Assembly: GCF_000734895.2 (NCBI RefSeq)
Contig: NZ_CP011382.1
Location: 124,001 to 188,000, forward strand
Length of the DNA stretch: 64,000 bases
Direction: 5' to 3'
From: Calothrix sp. 336/3
Lineage (GTDB): Bacteria > Cyanobacteriota > Cyanobacteriia > Cyanobacteriales > Nostocaceae
Below, piece by piece: positions 37,280 to 47,004 of the stretch. The notes under the pieces were generated by a model. The model saw only the letters and a list, made by a program, of their open reading frames with translations. It ran no database searches and was not told where the DNA came from. Each line of letters opens with the position of its first letter. Positions within the stretch are counted from its first letter, which is position 1. Made by a program: the position numbers and the translations under genes.

Positions 37280-37795
37280 TTACCTTTGTCTACGAAATTC
37301 CGCAGGAGATGTCCGCATAGGTTTTTCGGGGTTCCAAATTCCTTCTCCCATGAGTCTTGCCCATTGCTGGGCTTTTTCCAAGGATTTGTCATATTTATGG
37401 TTCGGCGATCGCCCCACAAATAAAGCTTGTCCTTCCTTAACTAATTGCTCATTCAATAGGACTTTATCCTGCCAAACATAGGCAAGAGTCCGTCCAAATT
37501 TATCCTTACCTTCCAAGTCAAACTCTAACATCACCGTTTGACCATTAATTAATGCTTGTAAACGTTCCTTGGCATTATTTCCCCAAGGAGTTTGTTGCAA
37601 ATCAGGTGCATCAATCCCTAATAATCGTACCTGGGAAACTAAGGTGGGTTGATTTCCCATACCCATGACTTCTATGGTGTTACCACTGACTACCTGGGCA
37701 ATTTGTACCTGCACTTTGATATTATCTGATAATTTTTTCTGCCCTTGACAACCTGTTAATAGCAATACGCAAGCAAAAATAATAATTCTTCTCAT
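37280..37795 (-). CDS. Thermonuclease-family (SNase-like) lipoprotein
   Basis: The 171-residue protein has a lipoprotein signal (IIIFACVLLLTGC), so it should be lipid-anchored at Cys17 or so. The SNase-like domain has VRLLGIDAPDLQQTPWGNNAKERLQALI, with the conserved Arg/Asp region, and GKDKFGRTLAYVW. Staphylococcal-type nucleases cleave DNA and RNA with Ca2+. The gene ends 10 bp from the convergent RTX gene. Confidence 0.87.
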   Translation of the reverse strand: MRRIIIFACVLLLTGCQGQKKLSDNIKVQVQIAQVVSGNTIEVMGMGNQPTLVSQVRLLGIDAPDLQQTPWGNNAKERLQALINGQTVMLEFDLEGKDKFGRTLAYVWQDKVLLNEQLVKEGQALFVGRSPNHKYDKSLEKAQQWARLMGEGIWNPEKPMRTSPAEFRRQR

Positions 37796-37904
37796 AATTG
37801 TCTAACTAGGGGGTGGGGGATGAAGGATAGGAAACGAACAGAAAATATCCTTTTCCCTAAGTTCCTGCTCTCTTCACTCTTTCCCCATCAATTAAAAACT
37901 GACA

Positions 37905-38273
37905 CTAATCCTCATCTAAGGGTAAACCAAAACGTACTCTACCCCTAGCGAAGTGACGACCAAATTGTAGTTCATAGACTTCGTCTTCGTCCTGAGTCTC
38001 CACAATTAAGTTAGAACGGGCATAGCTGACACACAACAGAGCATAACCCTTTTCTCGCAGCTCTGGAGAGAGTCCCACCGCTTCCGGTTGGTAAATGTCT
38101 CCTGCTATCACCCGCACCGCGCAAGTGGTGCAAGCACCGTTACGACAGGAAAATGGTAGCTCTGCTCCTTGTTTCTCGCAGCTATGAAGAATATACCTAT
38201 CTGCGGGAACTTCGAGACTGTATTCGGTTCCTTGAGCGCGATCGCGGACTTGAACTGTATATGTAGAGGACAT
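37905..38273 (-). CDS. Plant-type [2Fe-2S] ferredoxin with C-terminal extension
   Basis: The 122-residue electron carrier has the cluster ligands in FSCRNGACTTC and the fourth Cys in ALLCVSYARSNL. The N-terminal beta-grasp (YTVQVRDRAQGTEYSLEVPADRYIL) is normal. The C-terminal extension of about 25 residues (ELQFGRHFARGRVRFGLPLDED) exceeds typical photosynthetic ferredoxins of about 98 residues and resembles FdC-type variants. It is therefore probably not the main photosystem I acceptor. It is a single gene upstream of tRNA-Ser on the opposite strand. Confidence 0.9.
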   Translation of the reverse strand: MSSTYTVQVRDRAQGTEYSLEVPADRYILHSCEKQGAELPFSCRNGACTTCAVRVIAGDIYQPEAVGLSPELREKGYALLCVSYARSNLIVETQDEDEVYELQFGRHFARGRVRFGLPLDED

Positions 38274-38364
38274 TTGAAGTTATTTTCTCGAAAATGTGGG
38301 ATTTTTGCTAGAATTTGATTGCCATTGAGTTAATTTTAATGTACAGTGGTAAATTGTGACCCAA

Positions 38365-38451
38365 GGAGAGATGGCCGAGTGGTTGAAGGCGCAGACCTGG
38401 AAAGTCTGTTTGGGGGTGACTTCAACGAGGGTTCGAATCCCTCTCTCTCCG
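38365..38451 (+). tRNA. tRNA-Ser (GGA anticodon)
   Basis: The 87-nt sequence folds as a class II tRNA. The acceptor stem is GGAGAGA/TCTCTCC, the D-arm region TGGCCGAGTGG, the anticodon stem CAGAC/GTCTG with loop CTGGAAA (anticodon GGA at 38399-38401), a long variable arm, and the T arm with GGTTCGAATCC. CCA is not encoded. It reads UCC and UCU codons. A T-run follows at once. Confidence 0.96.
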
Positions 38452-38533
38452 TTTTTTTCACTGATTCTACAAGGATTGTAGCTATCTTATTTTTAGGCTA
38501 TATAGCTTTGTAGTAATGTTATTGGTATACAAA

Positions 38534-38578
38534 TGGTTTAACTGTGGTGGAACTTTACCATGGCTAAACCATTTTTTT
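38534..38578 (+). terminator. Intrinsic terminator downstream of tRNA-Ser
   Basis: TGGTTTA (38534-38540) pairs with TAAACCA (38565-38571), with an inner GGT/ACC pairing, and is followed by seven T residues. It lies about 85 bp after the tRNA and would end its transcript. The remaining gap to 38886 shows no further gene. Confidence 0.6.
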
Positions 38579-38886
38579 ATTGCAAACTTCCTTCTCTACA
38601 TTCCTGACTGTGTAAGGTTTTCAGAATCTTACGTCACACCATGATAAATAAGCATTTCCGGTGGTATACAGTACATACATACCAATAAATTGCATTTTTA
38701 ACTTTAAGTATCCTCAAGCTGTTTCTTGTCAGCAATTTCCTGTATTCATTTCCCGTTTTGCCCTGTAGACTCATGTTACAAGTATCAAAAGTTACTTAAT
38801 GCCTTGCTAAAAACTCTGATTTTCATTTAGCGAGATATATATGTAAATTTAGGGAACTATAGATGTAGTTTCTGTGAGTAGACAAG

Positions 38887-41331
38887 ATGTCCTATACAAC
38901 CTATTTAAACTCCATTAAAAATGAACTCTTAAGAACTGGTAAATCAAAAAAAAGCTTACGAGTTAAAACCATCATGGAACAGTTTGGCTATCAACGGAGA
39001 AGTCAGGCATTTATAGATGATTTTAATACTAATTTGGATAATTTAGGACTTTGTGCCGAACCACTTTTTGACTTATATATTCCCCTGGATACCAAAATTA
39101 ATATATCTGTCAAAGGTGTAAAAATTTCTGAAGAGGTAGCTCCATCGGAAGCAAATTCTCAAAAGCTGAGGAAATCAATCCCAGTTAAGCATGATTTCTT
39201 TTACTATTTATTTGATTTTGGTTCTGAGCAAGAATATGAGCGTTTTCAATCTTGTTTAGATTCTAGCCAACCTATAGGAATTTTTCTGATTCCTCAATCA
39301 GCAGATTTTTTCTCGGACATTGTTGTCAAAATATTAAATTATGAATTAATTAGAAAATTCCAATATGCAGGTGGTTATGACATTCCCACTTTATCTATCA
39401 AACAGTTTCCTACTAATATTCTGCAATCAGATGATGAGAGTGAAAATGAGAAAATAAACCCCCTTCAAGGAGCAAATATTTTTCATTTCTATTCTTCAAC
39501 AATGACGAGTGTTATTCTGGGTAATACAGGCTTAGAATTGCTGGATTCAGAGAAATTCGATGAGCAATTTGAACAAATATCTCTAGCAGTTAATAAATAC
39601 AATTCTACACAATCATTTATCTTATTTCACTGTCCATCATTATCAGAAATACAATCTCAACAAAAAGAAGATTCTCTGGGACATTTAGTCGATAAAGTTG
39701 CGAGTAAAATTCCCTTCACTTTTACCCTAAGATGTAAATATGAGCAAGAAATATCGATTGAGAATAAAGAAGATATATTAGCTCACTTTCGTCTCTTGCT
39801 AGAGCTACCTGATTACACCACAGATGAAGATGATATCTCTCTACTAAATTATTTTTTAGAACTTCAAAAAGCTCAGATTCAAGCTGAATCACAATTGTTG
39901 TTGAAGATAAAACCGGAACACCTTTATCATCTGAAATGGGAAGGAGAAAGTAGTGAGTATATTTATCTCAAATACTTTGCGATTAAAACCTTAGAAAATT
40001 TAGGGTATGAATTATCCCATATAGGTTGTGATGTAGAGTTAAATTCCCAAAGTGAAGAAAATACAGATGAGGAAACTGACGAAGAGGAAGAATGTCAAAG
40101 TGAAACCGTCGAAGTCTATGTCAAAAATAAGATTGTTGTAGAAATAGAAACCCTCAAATATCAAGATGTAGCGGATAATAATCTATTCTTTGATATGATT
40201 AAGAGGATTTTAAGAAAATCTCGTGTATGGTCAAACCAGTTAGAAAGTGTTTGGTTAGTAGTACCCGGATTTGAAATTGCTCGCAACTATTATCAATTGA
40301 AAAAAACCCAAGAAATCCTAGAATATAAATTACGAGAATATTATGGTGCAAATTTTCAAGTTGTTGTCATGACTCCAGATTATGAAAAGCACCAGTTAGT
40401 CCCAGTTTCATTTGCAACAATTGATTATCCTACCTTTGAATATAAGGTGAGGAAAAACACCACAAGAAAGATTCTCCCTGTTGTCAAGCAAGTAGAACTT
40501 GATTTTAGTCAAGTCAAAGGACTCAGTGAGGAAAAAGATAAATTAAATAAACTACTTAAGTTACAATCCAAAGGTCATAAAAATGCCATAGGCGGTATTT
40601 TGTTCTATGGATTACCTGGATGTGGTAAAACATTACTAGCCAATGCATTTGCCAACGAATCAGGGCGATATTTCTTTAAGTTTTCCCCTGCTGATATTAT
40701 CAGTATGTGGATAGGTCAGAGTCAGAAAAATATTCGAGATATTTTTGTTCAAGCTAAGAAAAAAGCTCCTTCTGTTTTGTTTATAGATGAGTTAGATAGT
40801 ATTGGTTTTAGTCGGAACGAAGATGGTGCGCACACTGACCAAAAAGCAACAATTAATCAATTATTAATTGAGCTAAATAATATTAAAGATAGTGATGTAA
40901 TAGTGATTGCTGCGACTAATTACTTAAGTGGAATTGATAGTGCTTTGAAACGCTCCGGTAGGTTAGATTGGAAAATTCCCATTTTTCCACCCAACCAAGA
41001 AGAGAGAGCCGATTTATTTCAACACTATTTATCGCAAATCAATGTAAATAAAACAGTAAATTTTGAAATTTTAGCCGAGAAAAGTGCGAGATTTACATCA
41101 TCTGATATTGAGTTAGTCTGTCGAGAAGTTAATAATGCTATCTTACTAGAAGAGATAAGTTCATATCTGACGACTTCTGATGTGATTACTTACATTCATA
41201 ATCTCCAAGATGGTGGTTTAAGTCTCAATCAAGAGCAGGTGAAAGATTTCTTGGATGAGTGTAAGAGATTGAGTGTCAAGAATTCTAAATTGGAAACCCT
41301 AAAATTAGAATGGCAGCTTGAGGAATCATAG
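38887..41331 (+). CDS. AAA+ ATPase with unusual N-terminal half
   Basis: The 814-residue protein ends in an AAA domain of the FtsH/Vps4/proteasomal class: Walker A GLPGCGKT (about 574), Walker B VLFIDELDS (about 630), sensor ATNYLSG and the arginine finger region LKRSGRLDWKIPIF, then a helical lid. The first 65 residues (TYLNSIKNELLRTGKSKKSLRVKTIMEQFGYQRRSQAF) look like a small winged-helix or DNA-binding module. Residues about 355-510 have the strand-helix order of a restriction-endonuclease-like domain (LKYFAIKTLENLGYEL, then KNKIVVEIETLK) but no clean (D/E)xK. It stands alone beside tRNA-Ser. A remodelling or defence role is possible; the function is unknown. Confidence 0.75.
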   Translation: MSYTTYLNSIKNELLRTGKSKKSLRVKTIMEQFGYQRRSQAFIDDFNTNLDNLGLCAEPLFDLYIPLDTKINISVKGVKISEEVAPSEANSQKLRKSIPVKHDFFYYLFDFGSEQEYERFQSCLDSSQPIGIFLIPQSADFFSDIVVKILNYELIRKFQYAGGYDIPTLSIKQFPTNILQSDDESENEKINPLQGANIFHFYSSTMTSVILGNTGLELLDSEKFDEQFEQISLAVNKYNSTQSFILFHCPSLSEIQSQQKEDSLGHLVDKVASKIPFTFTLRCKYEQEISIENKEDILAHFRLLLELPDYTTDEDDISLLNYFLELQKAQIQAESQLLLKIKPEHLYHLKWEGESSEYIYLKYFAIKTLENLGYELSHIGCDVELNSQSEENTDEETDEEEECQSETVEVYVKNKIVVEIETLKYQDVADNNLFFDMIKRILRKSRVWSNQLESVWLVVPGFEIARNYYQLKKTQEILEYKLREYYGANFQVVVMTPDYEKHQLVPVSFATIDYPTFEYKVRKNTTRKILPVVKQVELDFSQVKGLSEEKDKLNKLLKLQSKGHKNAIGGILFYGLPGCGKTLLANAFANESGRYFFKFSPADIISMWIGQSQKNIRDIFVQAKKKAPSVLFIDELDSIGFSRNEDGAHTDQKATINQLLIELNNIKDSDVIVIAATNYLSGIDSALKRSGRLDWKIPIFPPNQEERADLFQHYLSQINVNKTVNFEILAEKSARFTSSDIELVCREVNNAILLEEISSYLTTSDVITYIHNLQDGGLSLNQEQVKDFLDECKRLSVKNSKLETLKLEWQLEES

Positions 41332-41434
41332 TTTTCTGCAAGTTATTTTAGACTTGCTAGAGTGAAGAGAAAGGGTGAAATCAACCGAGAAAATCTAGAA
41401 AACGGCTATCAATGCTGAATATTTGCAACTAAAT

Positions 41435-41495
41435 AGCACCTATCCCCCCTAGAAGGAGTAGTATCTTACCAAGTACATTCCTGACTAGGGGTGCT
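41435..41495 (+). terminator. Possible terminator after the AAA+ gene
   Basis: AGCACC/GGTGCT and, inside it, CCCTAG/CTAGGG form a long interrupted hairpin about 100 bp after the stop codon, followed by a T-rich stretch. The loop is large, so this call is tentative. Confidence 0.4.
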
Positions 41496-41625
41496 TCTTG
41501 TTATATTTATCACCAGATTCATGGTGGGATTGTTAAGTTTTTGTAATGGGATGGGGGAGCAGAGGTTTATTAGGAAGATTTTTGGGGTGCAATTTGGTGT
41601 TAGGCGATTAGGGGAATAATTCACT

Positions 41626-42108
41626 ATGTTTAAATTAAATTCTCAGCAGTTAATTACTTCTGCTCCAGAAAAGGGTACAGTTATTCACCTACCCCTAGCA
41701 TCCCCAAATCCCGCAGAAACTCCCGCACCACAGATATCGGAAAATTCCCAACTCCTAAAAACTTTACTCAGTGGTTTACTCAAATATGGTGTATTAATCG
41801 CCAGTAGTGTAGTTTTATTTGGTGGTATCCTTTACCTGGTAAAACATGGTAGGGAAACAGCAGAGTATCATTTTTTCCAGGGTGAACCGAGTCAGTTTCG
41901 CTCTCCCACGGGGGCGATCGCCGCAGCCGCATCAGGTAGTTACCGTGGTATCATTCAGGTGGGATTATTATTGTTAATCGCTATTCCAATTCTGCGAGTC
42001 ATCATCTCTTTATTGATATTTCTCAAACAGCGTCACTGGATTTATGTCACCATTACCACCCTGGTATTAACAGCTCTGATGTACAGTTTACTAGCAGCTT
42101 ATTTTTGA
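41626..42108 (+). CDS. DUF1634 membrane protein
   Basis: The 160-residue protein has a 40-residue soluble N-terminus and three membrane helices (LLKYGVLIASSVVLFGGILYLV, IIQVGLLLLIAIPILRVIISLLIFL, and VTITTLVLTALMYSLLAAYF). It matches DUF1634, usually encoded next to a TauE/SafE-type permease. No such permease is in the window. It ends 15 bp before nagA, so co-transcription is likely. Confidence 0.8.
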   Translation: MFKLNSQQLITSAPEKGTVIHLPLASPNPAETPAPQISENSQLLKTLLSGLLKYGVLIASSVVLFGGILYLVKHGRETAEYHFFQGEPSQFRSPTGAIAAAASGSYRGIIQVGLLLLIAIPILRVIISLLIFLKQRHWIYVTITTLVLTALMYSLLAAYF

Positions 42109-42123
42109 TATTTTCCCTTCTGT

Positions 42124-43299
42124 ATGACCAGCATCACAATCACAACCCCCCTGGATATCATAAATGCCAGAATTCCAGGAGAATCAGAATTACAAATGTT
42201 GCTAGTGAATCGTCAAGGGATAATTGAGAAAATCTTGCCGATGACGACTATTTTTAAACGAGTACCAGCAAGTGACTTGCAAGTATTAGATGTCGGTGGT
42301 GATTGGATTTCCCTCGGTGGTGTGGATTTACAGATTAACGGTACTTTGGGTTTAGCTTTTCCAGAATTAAATGCCGAAAATCGCCAGATGTTACCCAAAA
42401 TCTGCGAATATCTCTGGAATCTGGGAGTTGATGGCTTTTTACCCACCCTAGTCACCACATCAGTAGAAAATATTCAGCGATCGCTCTCCATCTTCGCTGA
42501 TTTCATGGCAAAACCTACCCCAGGAGCGCAAATACTCGGTATTCACTTAGAAGGACCATTTTTAAATTACCAGAAAAGGGGCGCTCACCCTGCCGAATAT
42601 CTCCTACCCCTAAGCATTCCAGAAGTTAAACGAGTTCTCGGTGACTACGCAGATATAGTTAAAATTATCACCCTTGCCCCCGAATTAGACTCCACCGCAG
42701 CAGTCATTCCCTATCTACGCTCCCTCGGTATCACTGTCAGTTTAGGACATTCCCAAGCCACCGCCCAGCAGGCACAAGAAGCTTTTGCTGGTGGTGCAAC
42801 GATGGTGACTCATGCTTTCAATGCTATGCCACCTCTACACCATCGGGAACCGGGGTTACTAGGAGCTGCTATTACCCATCCAGGAGTTATGTGTGGCTTG
42901 ATTGCCGATGGGCAACATGTCTGCCAAACTATGTTAGATATATTACTGCGTTCAAGTGGTGGTACTCAGGGAGCATTTTTAGTTAGTGACGCTCTGTCAC
43001 CCTTGGGTTTAGCCGATGGCATTTACCCCTGGGATAGTCGGCAAATTGAGGTCAAAAATGGCACAGCGAGACTTGCCGATGGAACCCTCTCAGGAACAAC
43101 TTTACCCCTGTTGGTAGGAGTACAAAACTTAGTTAAATGGGGTATTTGTGATGTAGAATCAGCCATATCCCTAGGAACAACTGCACCACGACAAGCCATA
43201 GGCTGCTCCAAAAGTCTGACTGGTGTTGATGCCAAGCAGTTAGTCAGGTGGCATTTTTCTGAATCAGATAGGCAATTAAATTACCAGAGATGCTTGTAG
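42124..43299 (+). CDS. nagA: N-acetylglucosamine-6-phosphate deacetylase
   Basis: The 391-residue amidohydrolase removes acetate from GlcNAc-6-phosphate in amino-sugar recycling. Landmarks are VDLQINGTLG, IHLEGPFLN with the metal-binding Glu, KRGAHP, SLGHSQATA with His, THAFNAMPPLHHREPG, ADGQHV and LVSDALSPLG with the catalytic Asp. Metal ligands appear intact. It follows the DUF1634 gene closely. No nagB is seen in the window. Confidence 0.9.
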   Translation: MTSITITTPLDIINARIPGESELQMLLVNRQGIIEKILPMTTIFKRVPASDLQVLDVGGDWISLGGVDLQINGTLGLAFPELNAENRQMLPKICEYLWNLGVDGFLPTLVTTSVENIQRSLSIFADFMAKPTPGAQILGIHLEGPFLNYQKRGAHPAEYLLPLSIPEVKRVLGDYADIVKIITLAPELDSTAAVIPYLRSLGITVSLGHSQATAQQAQEAFAGGATMVTHAFNAMPPLHHREPGLLGAAITHPGVMCGLIADGQHVCQTMLDILLRSSGGTQGAFLVSDALSPLGLADGIYPWDSRQIEVKNGTARLADGTLSGTTLPLLVGVQNLVKWGICDVESAISLGTTAPRQAIGCSKSLTGVDAKQLVRWHFSESDRQLNYQRCL

Positions 43300-43579
43300 T
43301 TAATGATTGTGGGTAGGATTCCATTGGGCGATCGCCACAGTCTTACCCCCATTTTAAATACACATTCCCTGGGTTGTAGCTTATTAAATCTTAAATATCT
43401 CAAAAATCTGCTTTTGGTAGGTGTAGTATCAGCATTGCCCTATTGATGAGATATCCATCTCTACCTAATCCCAAATCTCAAACCTACAATAGTATTAGAT
43501 ACAATTTCGGGAAAACTCCTGATGCTAGGTGTATCTGAGAATAGAGACATATTTCACAAATATCAATGTTGAAGCGGCT

Positions 43580-44011
43580 ATGTCAAGCGCGATGTCGATT
43601 TGGTTAATTATCGGAACAGGGCTATGTTTGACTGAGTTATTCTTTCCGACAGCGTTTGTCACATTGATGATGGGTTTGAGTGCTTTTGCAGTGGCACTGA
43701 TGTCGGGAATATTAGGAAAACTCTGGTTACAAGTTGTGGCGTGGGCGGTAATTTCCATGGTACTGGTTTTTATGTCCCAGCGTTTACTACCAAAACCACG
43801 CCGACAGAAAAAAAGTCCAGATGCAGTCATAGCAGAAACCCTGAGCGAAATTCCTCCAGGAAAACCTGGGAGAGTTTTATATGAAGGAAATTCTTGGCGG
43901 GCAAGATGCGACGATGAAAAATTGCACATTGCTGCTCACGAACTCGTTTACGTTGTGCGACGGGAAGGTACAACTTTAATAATTATGCCCCAGAGTGTTC
44001 TGCATGGGTAA
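43580..44011 (+). CDS. NfeD-family membrane protein
   Basis: The product starts most likely at the ATG at 43580 (a GTG-started frame reaches 43529). It has hydrophobic helices (IWLIIGTGLCLTELFFPTAFVTLMMGLSAFAVALMSGILG and VVAWAVISMVLVFM) and a C-terminal OB-like domain (GKPGRVLYEGNSWRARCDDEKLHIAAHELVYVVRREGTTLII). NfeD proteins pair with SPFH/slipin proteins in membrane microdomains. The next gene, 57 bp downstream, is exactly such a partner. Confidence 0.9.
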   Translation: MSSAMSIWLIIGTGLCLTELFFPTAFVTLMMGLSAFAVALMSGILGKLWLQVVAWAVISMVLVFMSQRLLPKPRRQKKSPDAVIAETLSEIPPGKPGRVLYEGNSWRARCDDEKLHIAAHELVYVVRREGTTLIIMPQSVLHG

Positions 44012-44068
44012 ATTGGGCATATTCAATGAGATGCAACTATCTTTTCCTTTTTTTATTTGGAGATAAAA

Positions 44069-45070
44069 ATGGAAGGCGTATATTTTTTAATTTCGTTAAT
44101 ATTTGGTGGTTCGGTATTAGCAAGTACAGTTAAAGTAATTAACCAAGGTGATGAAGCTTTGGTGGAACGCTTGGGAAGTTATAACAAGAAACTAGAACCG
44201 GGTTTAAATTTTGTCGCTCCATTTTTGGATAAAGTCGTTTATAAGCAAACAATTCGGGAGAAAGTTTTAGATATCCCTCCCCAACAATGTATTACCCGCG
44301 ATAACGTGGGGATTACAGCTGATGCTGTCGTCTATTGGCGCATCGTCGATATGGAGAAGGCTTATTATAAGGTGGAAAATCTCCAGTCAGCCATGGTGAA
44401 TTTGGTATTAACCCAGATTCGTGCAGAGATGGGACAATTAGAACTCGACGAAACATTTACAGCGCGATCGCAGATTAATGAGACACTATTACACGAATTG
44501 GATGTAGCCACTGATCCCTGGGGTGTGAAAGTTACACGGGTAGAATTACGGGATATCGTACCTTCCCAAGCGGTGCGCGAATCTATGGAATTACAAATGT
44601 CTGCTGAACGTCGCAAACGCGCAGCTATTCTCACCTCCGAGGGCGATCGCGAATCTGCTGTTAACTCTGCTCGTGGTAAAGCTGATGCTCAAATTTTAGA
44701 CGCGGAAGCACGGCAAAAATCTGTGGTTTTAGCTGCGGAAGCGGAGCAAAAAGCCATTATCTTAAAAGCCGAAGCTGAACGTCAACAACAGGTACTCAAA
44801 GCCCAAGCTGTTGCTGAGTCTGCTGATATTATCTCCCAAAAAATCAAAAGTGACCCCACCACCAAACAAGCTTTAGAAGTTTTATTGGCATTGGGTTATC
44901 TTGATATGGCTTCCATCATTGGTAAGAGTGATAGCAGCAAAGTCATGTTTATGGATCCTCGCACAATTCCCGCTACCCTAGAAGGAATCCGTTCCATTGC
45001 TGGAGATACCGCAACCGATAGTAGTGGAATTCTATCTCAGCCCAAGTTCCCTAACAATAATCTCAGCTAA
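44069..45070 (+). CDS. SPFH/band 7 slipin-like protein (stomatin family)
   Basis: The 333-residue protein starts at the ATG at 44069 with GGAG upstream; the frame extends to a TTG at 44057 that overlaps this site. It has an N-terminal membrane anchor ([17 protein letters not shown]), the band 7 domain ([73 protein letters not shown]), and a coiled coil rich in Ala/Glu ([29 protein letters not shown]). Such proteins form rings or cages in the membrane and work with NfeD and membrane proteases. Confidence 0.92.
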   Translation: MEGVYFLISLIFGGSVLASTVKVINQGDEALVERLGSYNKKLEPGLNFVAPFLDKVVYKQTIREKVLDIPPQQCITRDNVGITADAVVYWRIVDMEKAYYKVENLQSAMVNLVLTQIRAEMGQLELDETFTARSQINETLLHELDVATDPWGVKVTRVELRDIVPSQAVRESMELQMSAERRKRAAILTSEGDRESAVNSARGKADAQILDAEARQKSVVLAAEAEQKAIILKAEAERQQQVLKAQAVAESADIISQKIKSDPTTKQALEVLLALGYLDMASIIGKSDSSKVMFMDPRTIPATLEGIRSIAGDTATDSSGILSQPKFPNNNLS

Positions 45071-45105
45071 TCAGCAGACATATTCCCAAAACGAATGTTA
45101 TTCCC

Positions 45106-45609
45106 CTACCCATTACTTAACTTTGCAGCACCGAAAGTTGCATTAAACTTACGACACCAAATCACCACAGACTTATAATCTGCGACATTGATTGTGTTAG
45201 GAATAGCATAACTTTGAGCGCCATTAAATTTTTTCAAGCGACTCAAAACCACGTAATCCCCCTTCTTCAATGCATGGGATGGGGGTTTCGTAGAACCAAT
45301 TACATTATCTGAACGATGTAGAATTACAACTAAATCAGGACCAGATGTGGAAGTTTTAAATGATTTATCAAGCTCAACAAAGGACTTGCCATTTTTCATT
45401 CTAATCCTAACTATCCCCTTCGTTTCATGTTCTCCAGAAACAAAATTACCAGTCTTACTAGTAGCTGACTGTTCCACTTTTGCAGTCTGAATGACAGAAT
45501 TATCTGGAGATTTAGCCACAACGTTAGTTTCAGTCGAACTCACTTCCTTTACACAGCTAAACATTACCAAGGATACCAGACTCACCATCACTAAATTTTG
45601 AAATTTCAT
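45106..45609 (-). CDS. DM13-domain lipoprotein
   Basis: The 167-residue protein has a lipoprotein signal (MVSLVSLVMFSC) and a C-terminal DM13 domain (GNFVSGEHETKGIVRIRMKNGKSFVELDKSFKTSTSGPDLVVIL, YVVLSRLKKFNGAQSYAIP, and VVIWCRKFNATFGAAKL with the conserved Cys). DM13 domains are thought to be redox or electron-transfer modules, based on prediction. It converges on the slipin gene. The gap 45610-45980 holds no gene. Confidence 0.85.
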   Translation of the reverse strand: MKFQNLVMVSLVSLVMFSCVKEVSSTETNVVAKSPDNSVIQTAKVEQSATSKTGNFVSGEHETKGIVRIRMKNGKSFVELDKSFKTSTSGPDLVVILHRSDNVIGSTKPPSHALKKGDYVVLSRLKKFNGAQSYAIPNTINVADYKSVVIWCRKFNATFGAAKLSNG

Positions 45610-45980
45610 CTCTATTCCTAATCAGTAGTATTGAATATTTCGATTGCTGTAAACTGATTATCCCTGGAGCAGTTGATGTCAAGATGATGGGATGCTAAAT
45701 CTTCCCCCATAGAAACCTGAGAATTTCCCCAGCTTTATTCTTATCGTTTTCTCAGGTAATTCTCAATTTTGGGCTAGATTACAATTAAAACATAGCGATC
45801 GCCATACCTGGAAGTTAAACCTTTTCACTTTCAATTTGATACAAAGAGGGTGCAGGGGTGCAGGGTGAAAGAATTAGAGAGACTATAATTTTGTATCAAG
45901 CATTTCGTGAAATCGGATTAGAAGGTATTTACCGAATCAGAAAAGCCAATTTCTCGATTTTGCATAAAGTCGAGTTGAGA

Positions 45981-46562
45981 TTATTCCCAGCTATGATTAG
46001 CTAATTTACCTAAAAATAGTGCAGTACCCACACAATTAACAACCAAAGTCAAACCATCATTTAATGAATCTGCAAACCGCACCTTTCTTTTTTTATCCTG
46101 TGCTACTTCTTGATGAGTGTATCTGACTGGTTGATAATTGTCTTGTTTTTCCTGATGATTACAGTATGGCTGAAAATCATGATTTCTCAGTAATCCGGCT
46201 AAGTTTTGTTCTGGATTGGGGAAAGGATTTGTTTGCAATCTGACATCATTACTACTAGAAACAAAGTGTTGAGACTTATCCCTTAAGAGGTGAGTTACTA
46301 GTTGATTTGATAAAGATTCTAACTGCTCATTAATTTGAGAATTATTGATACTATTAATAATCAATTCTTCACTGGATTGAATAATATTTTTAATCTGTTC
46401 TTGCTCTCTCTTGATAGAATCATCACTAGTAGAGTTATCTTGAGAGTCACTATTTACCATTCCTTGTAACTCTATCTCAAATTGTACTGGAACTTTTAAA
46501 GTTAAAGACACTAGCATTTTATTGTTTTCTAATTTGTAATCTGCTTCTGGGATAGTAGACAT
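45981..46562 (-). CDS. Hypothetical protein linked to a triplicated small-gene cluster
   Basis: The 193-residue protein begins with a beta-strand segment (LVSLTLKVPVQFEIELQGMV) that recalls the VPIKLNVPIT pattern of the three small proteins upstream. The middle is Ser/Asn/Gln-rich and helical, and the C-terminus has a basic stretch (KKRKVRF) followed by a weak hydrophobic helix (LTLVVNCVGTALFLGKLA). I do not recognise a family. It is on the same strand, 140 bp after the last of the three paralogues. Confidence 0.6.
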   Translation of the reverse strand: MSTIPEADYKLENNKMLVSLTLKVPVQFEIELQGMVNSDSQDNSTSDDSIKREQEQIKNIIQSSEELIINSINNSQINEQLESLSNQLVTHLLRDKSQHFVSSSNDVRLQTNPFPNPEQNLAGLLRNHDFQPYCNHQEKQDNYQPVRYTHQEVAQDKKRKVRFADSLNDGLTLVVNCVGTALFLGKLANHSWE

Positions 46563-46702
46563 AACTCCAAACTCCTGGTAGTCAAGTTAATTTTTGATAG
46601 AGAATAGAAGGAACTCACACCACCAGTCAATCATGATGGTGTGAATATTTTCTGAGAGATAATCCGGGATTCAAGAATTTAACACGATAGATTATTTCGT
46701 AT

Positions 46703-46960
46703 CTACTGACTACATGGTACCTCCGGTTCTAAAGTTTTAGTTTCACAGGGTTCTTGAGGATAACAAACGGGTGCTTTCGCTTGTACTTCTGGCTCTAAAT
46801 ACAAATCTGGTTCAATGTAAATTGGCAGCTTTTGTTTGGTTATGGGTACAGCGTTGAATTGAACGTAGGAGTTAATCGTAATTGGAACATTCAGCTTAAT
46901 GGGAACGGTAAATTCGCATTCGCAATGATTTTGCTGGGGACGATTAGGTGTATAAGTCAT
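46703..46960 (-). CDS. Small paralogue C of a triplicated family
   Basis: The 85-residue protein shares most of its sequence with the next two upstream genes: HCECEFTVPIKLNVPITINS, then TKQKLPIYIEPDLYLEPEVQ and AKAPVCYPQ. The two central blocks are predicted beta strands, and the four or more Cys residues are conserved except in the tail. There is no signal peptide. The C-terminal tail (EPCETKTLEPEVPCSQ) differs from the other copies. Function unknown. Confidence 0.7.
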   Translation of the reverse strand: MTYTPNRPQQNHCECEFTVPIKLNVPITINSYVQFNAVPITKQKLPIYIEPDLYLEPEVQAKAPVCYPQEPCETKTLEPEVPCSQ

Positions 46961-47004
46961 GGTTTTTGATTCCTTTTTGAATGAATGACAAATTGACGTA
47001 GAAT

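Noticed and set aside
38365..41331. Integrated element bounded by the tRNA-Ser 3' end
   Set aside because: I could not find a second copy of the tRNA 3' sequence downstream, and no integrase gene is present.
41626..42108. Riboswitch or amino-sugar operator before the DUF1634-nagA pair
   Set aside because: I looked for conserved structure or a dyad in 41332-41625 and found only the tentative terminator of the upstream gene.
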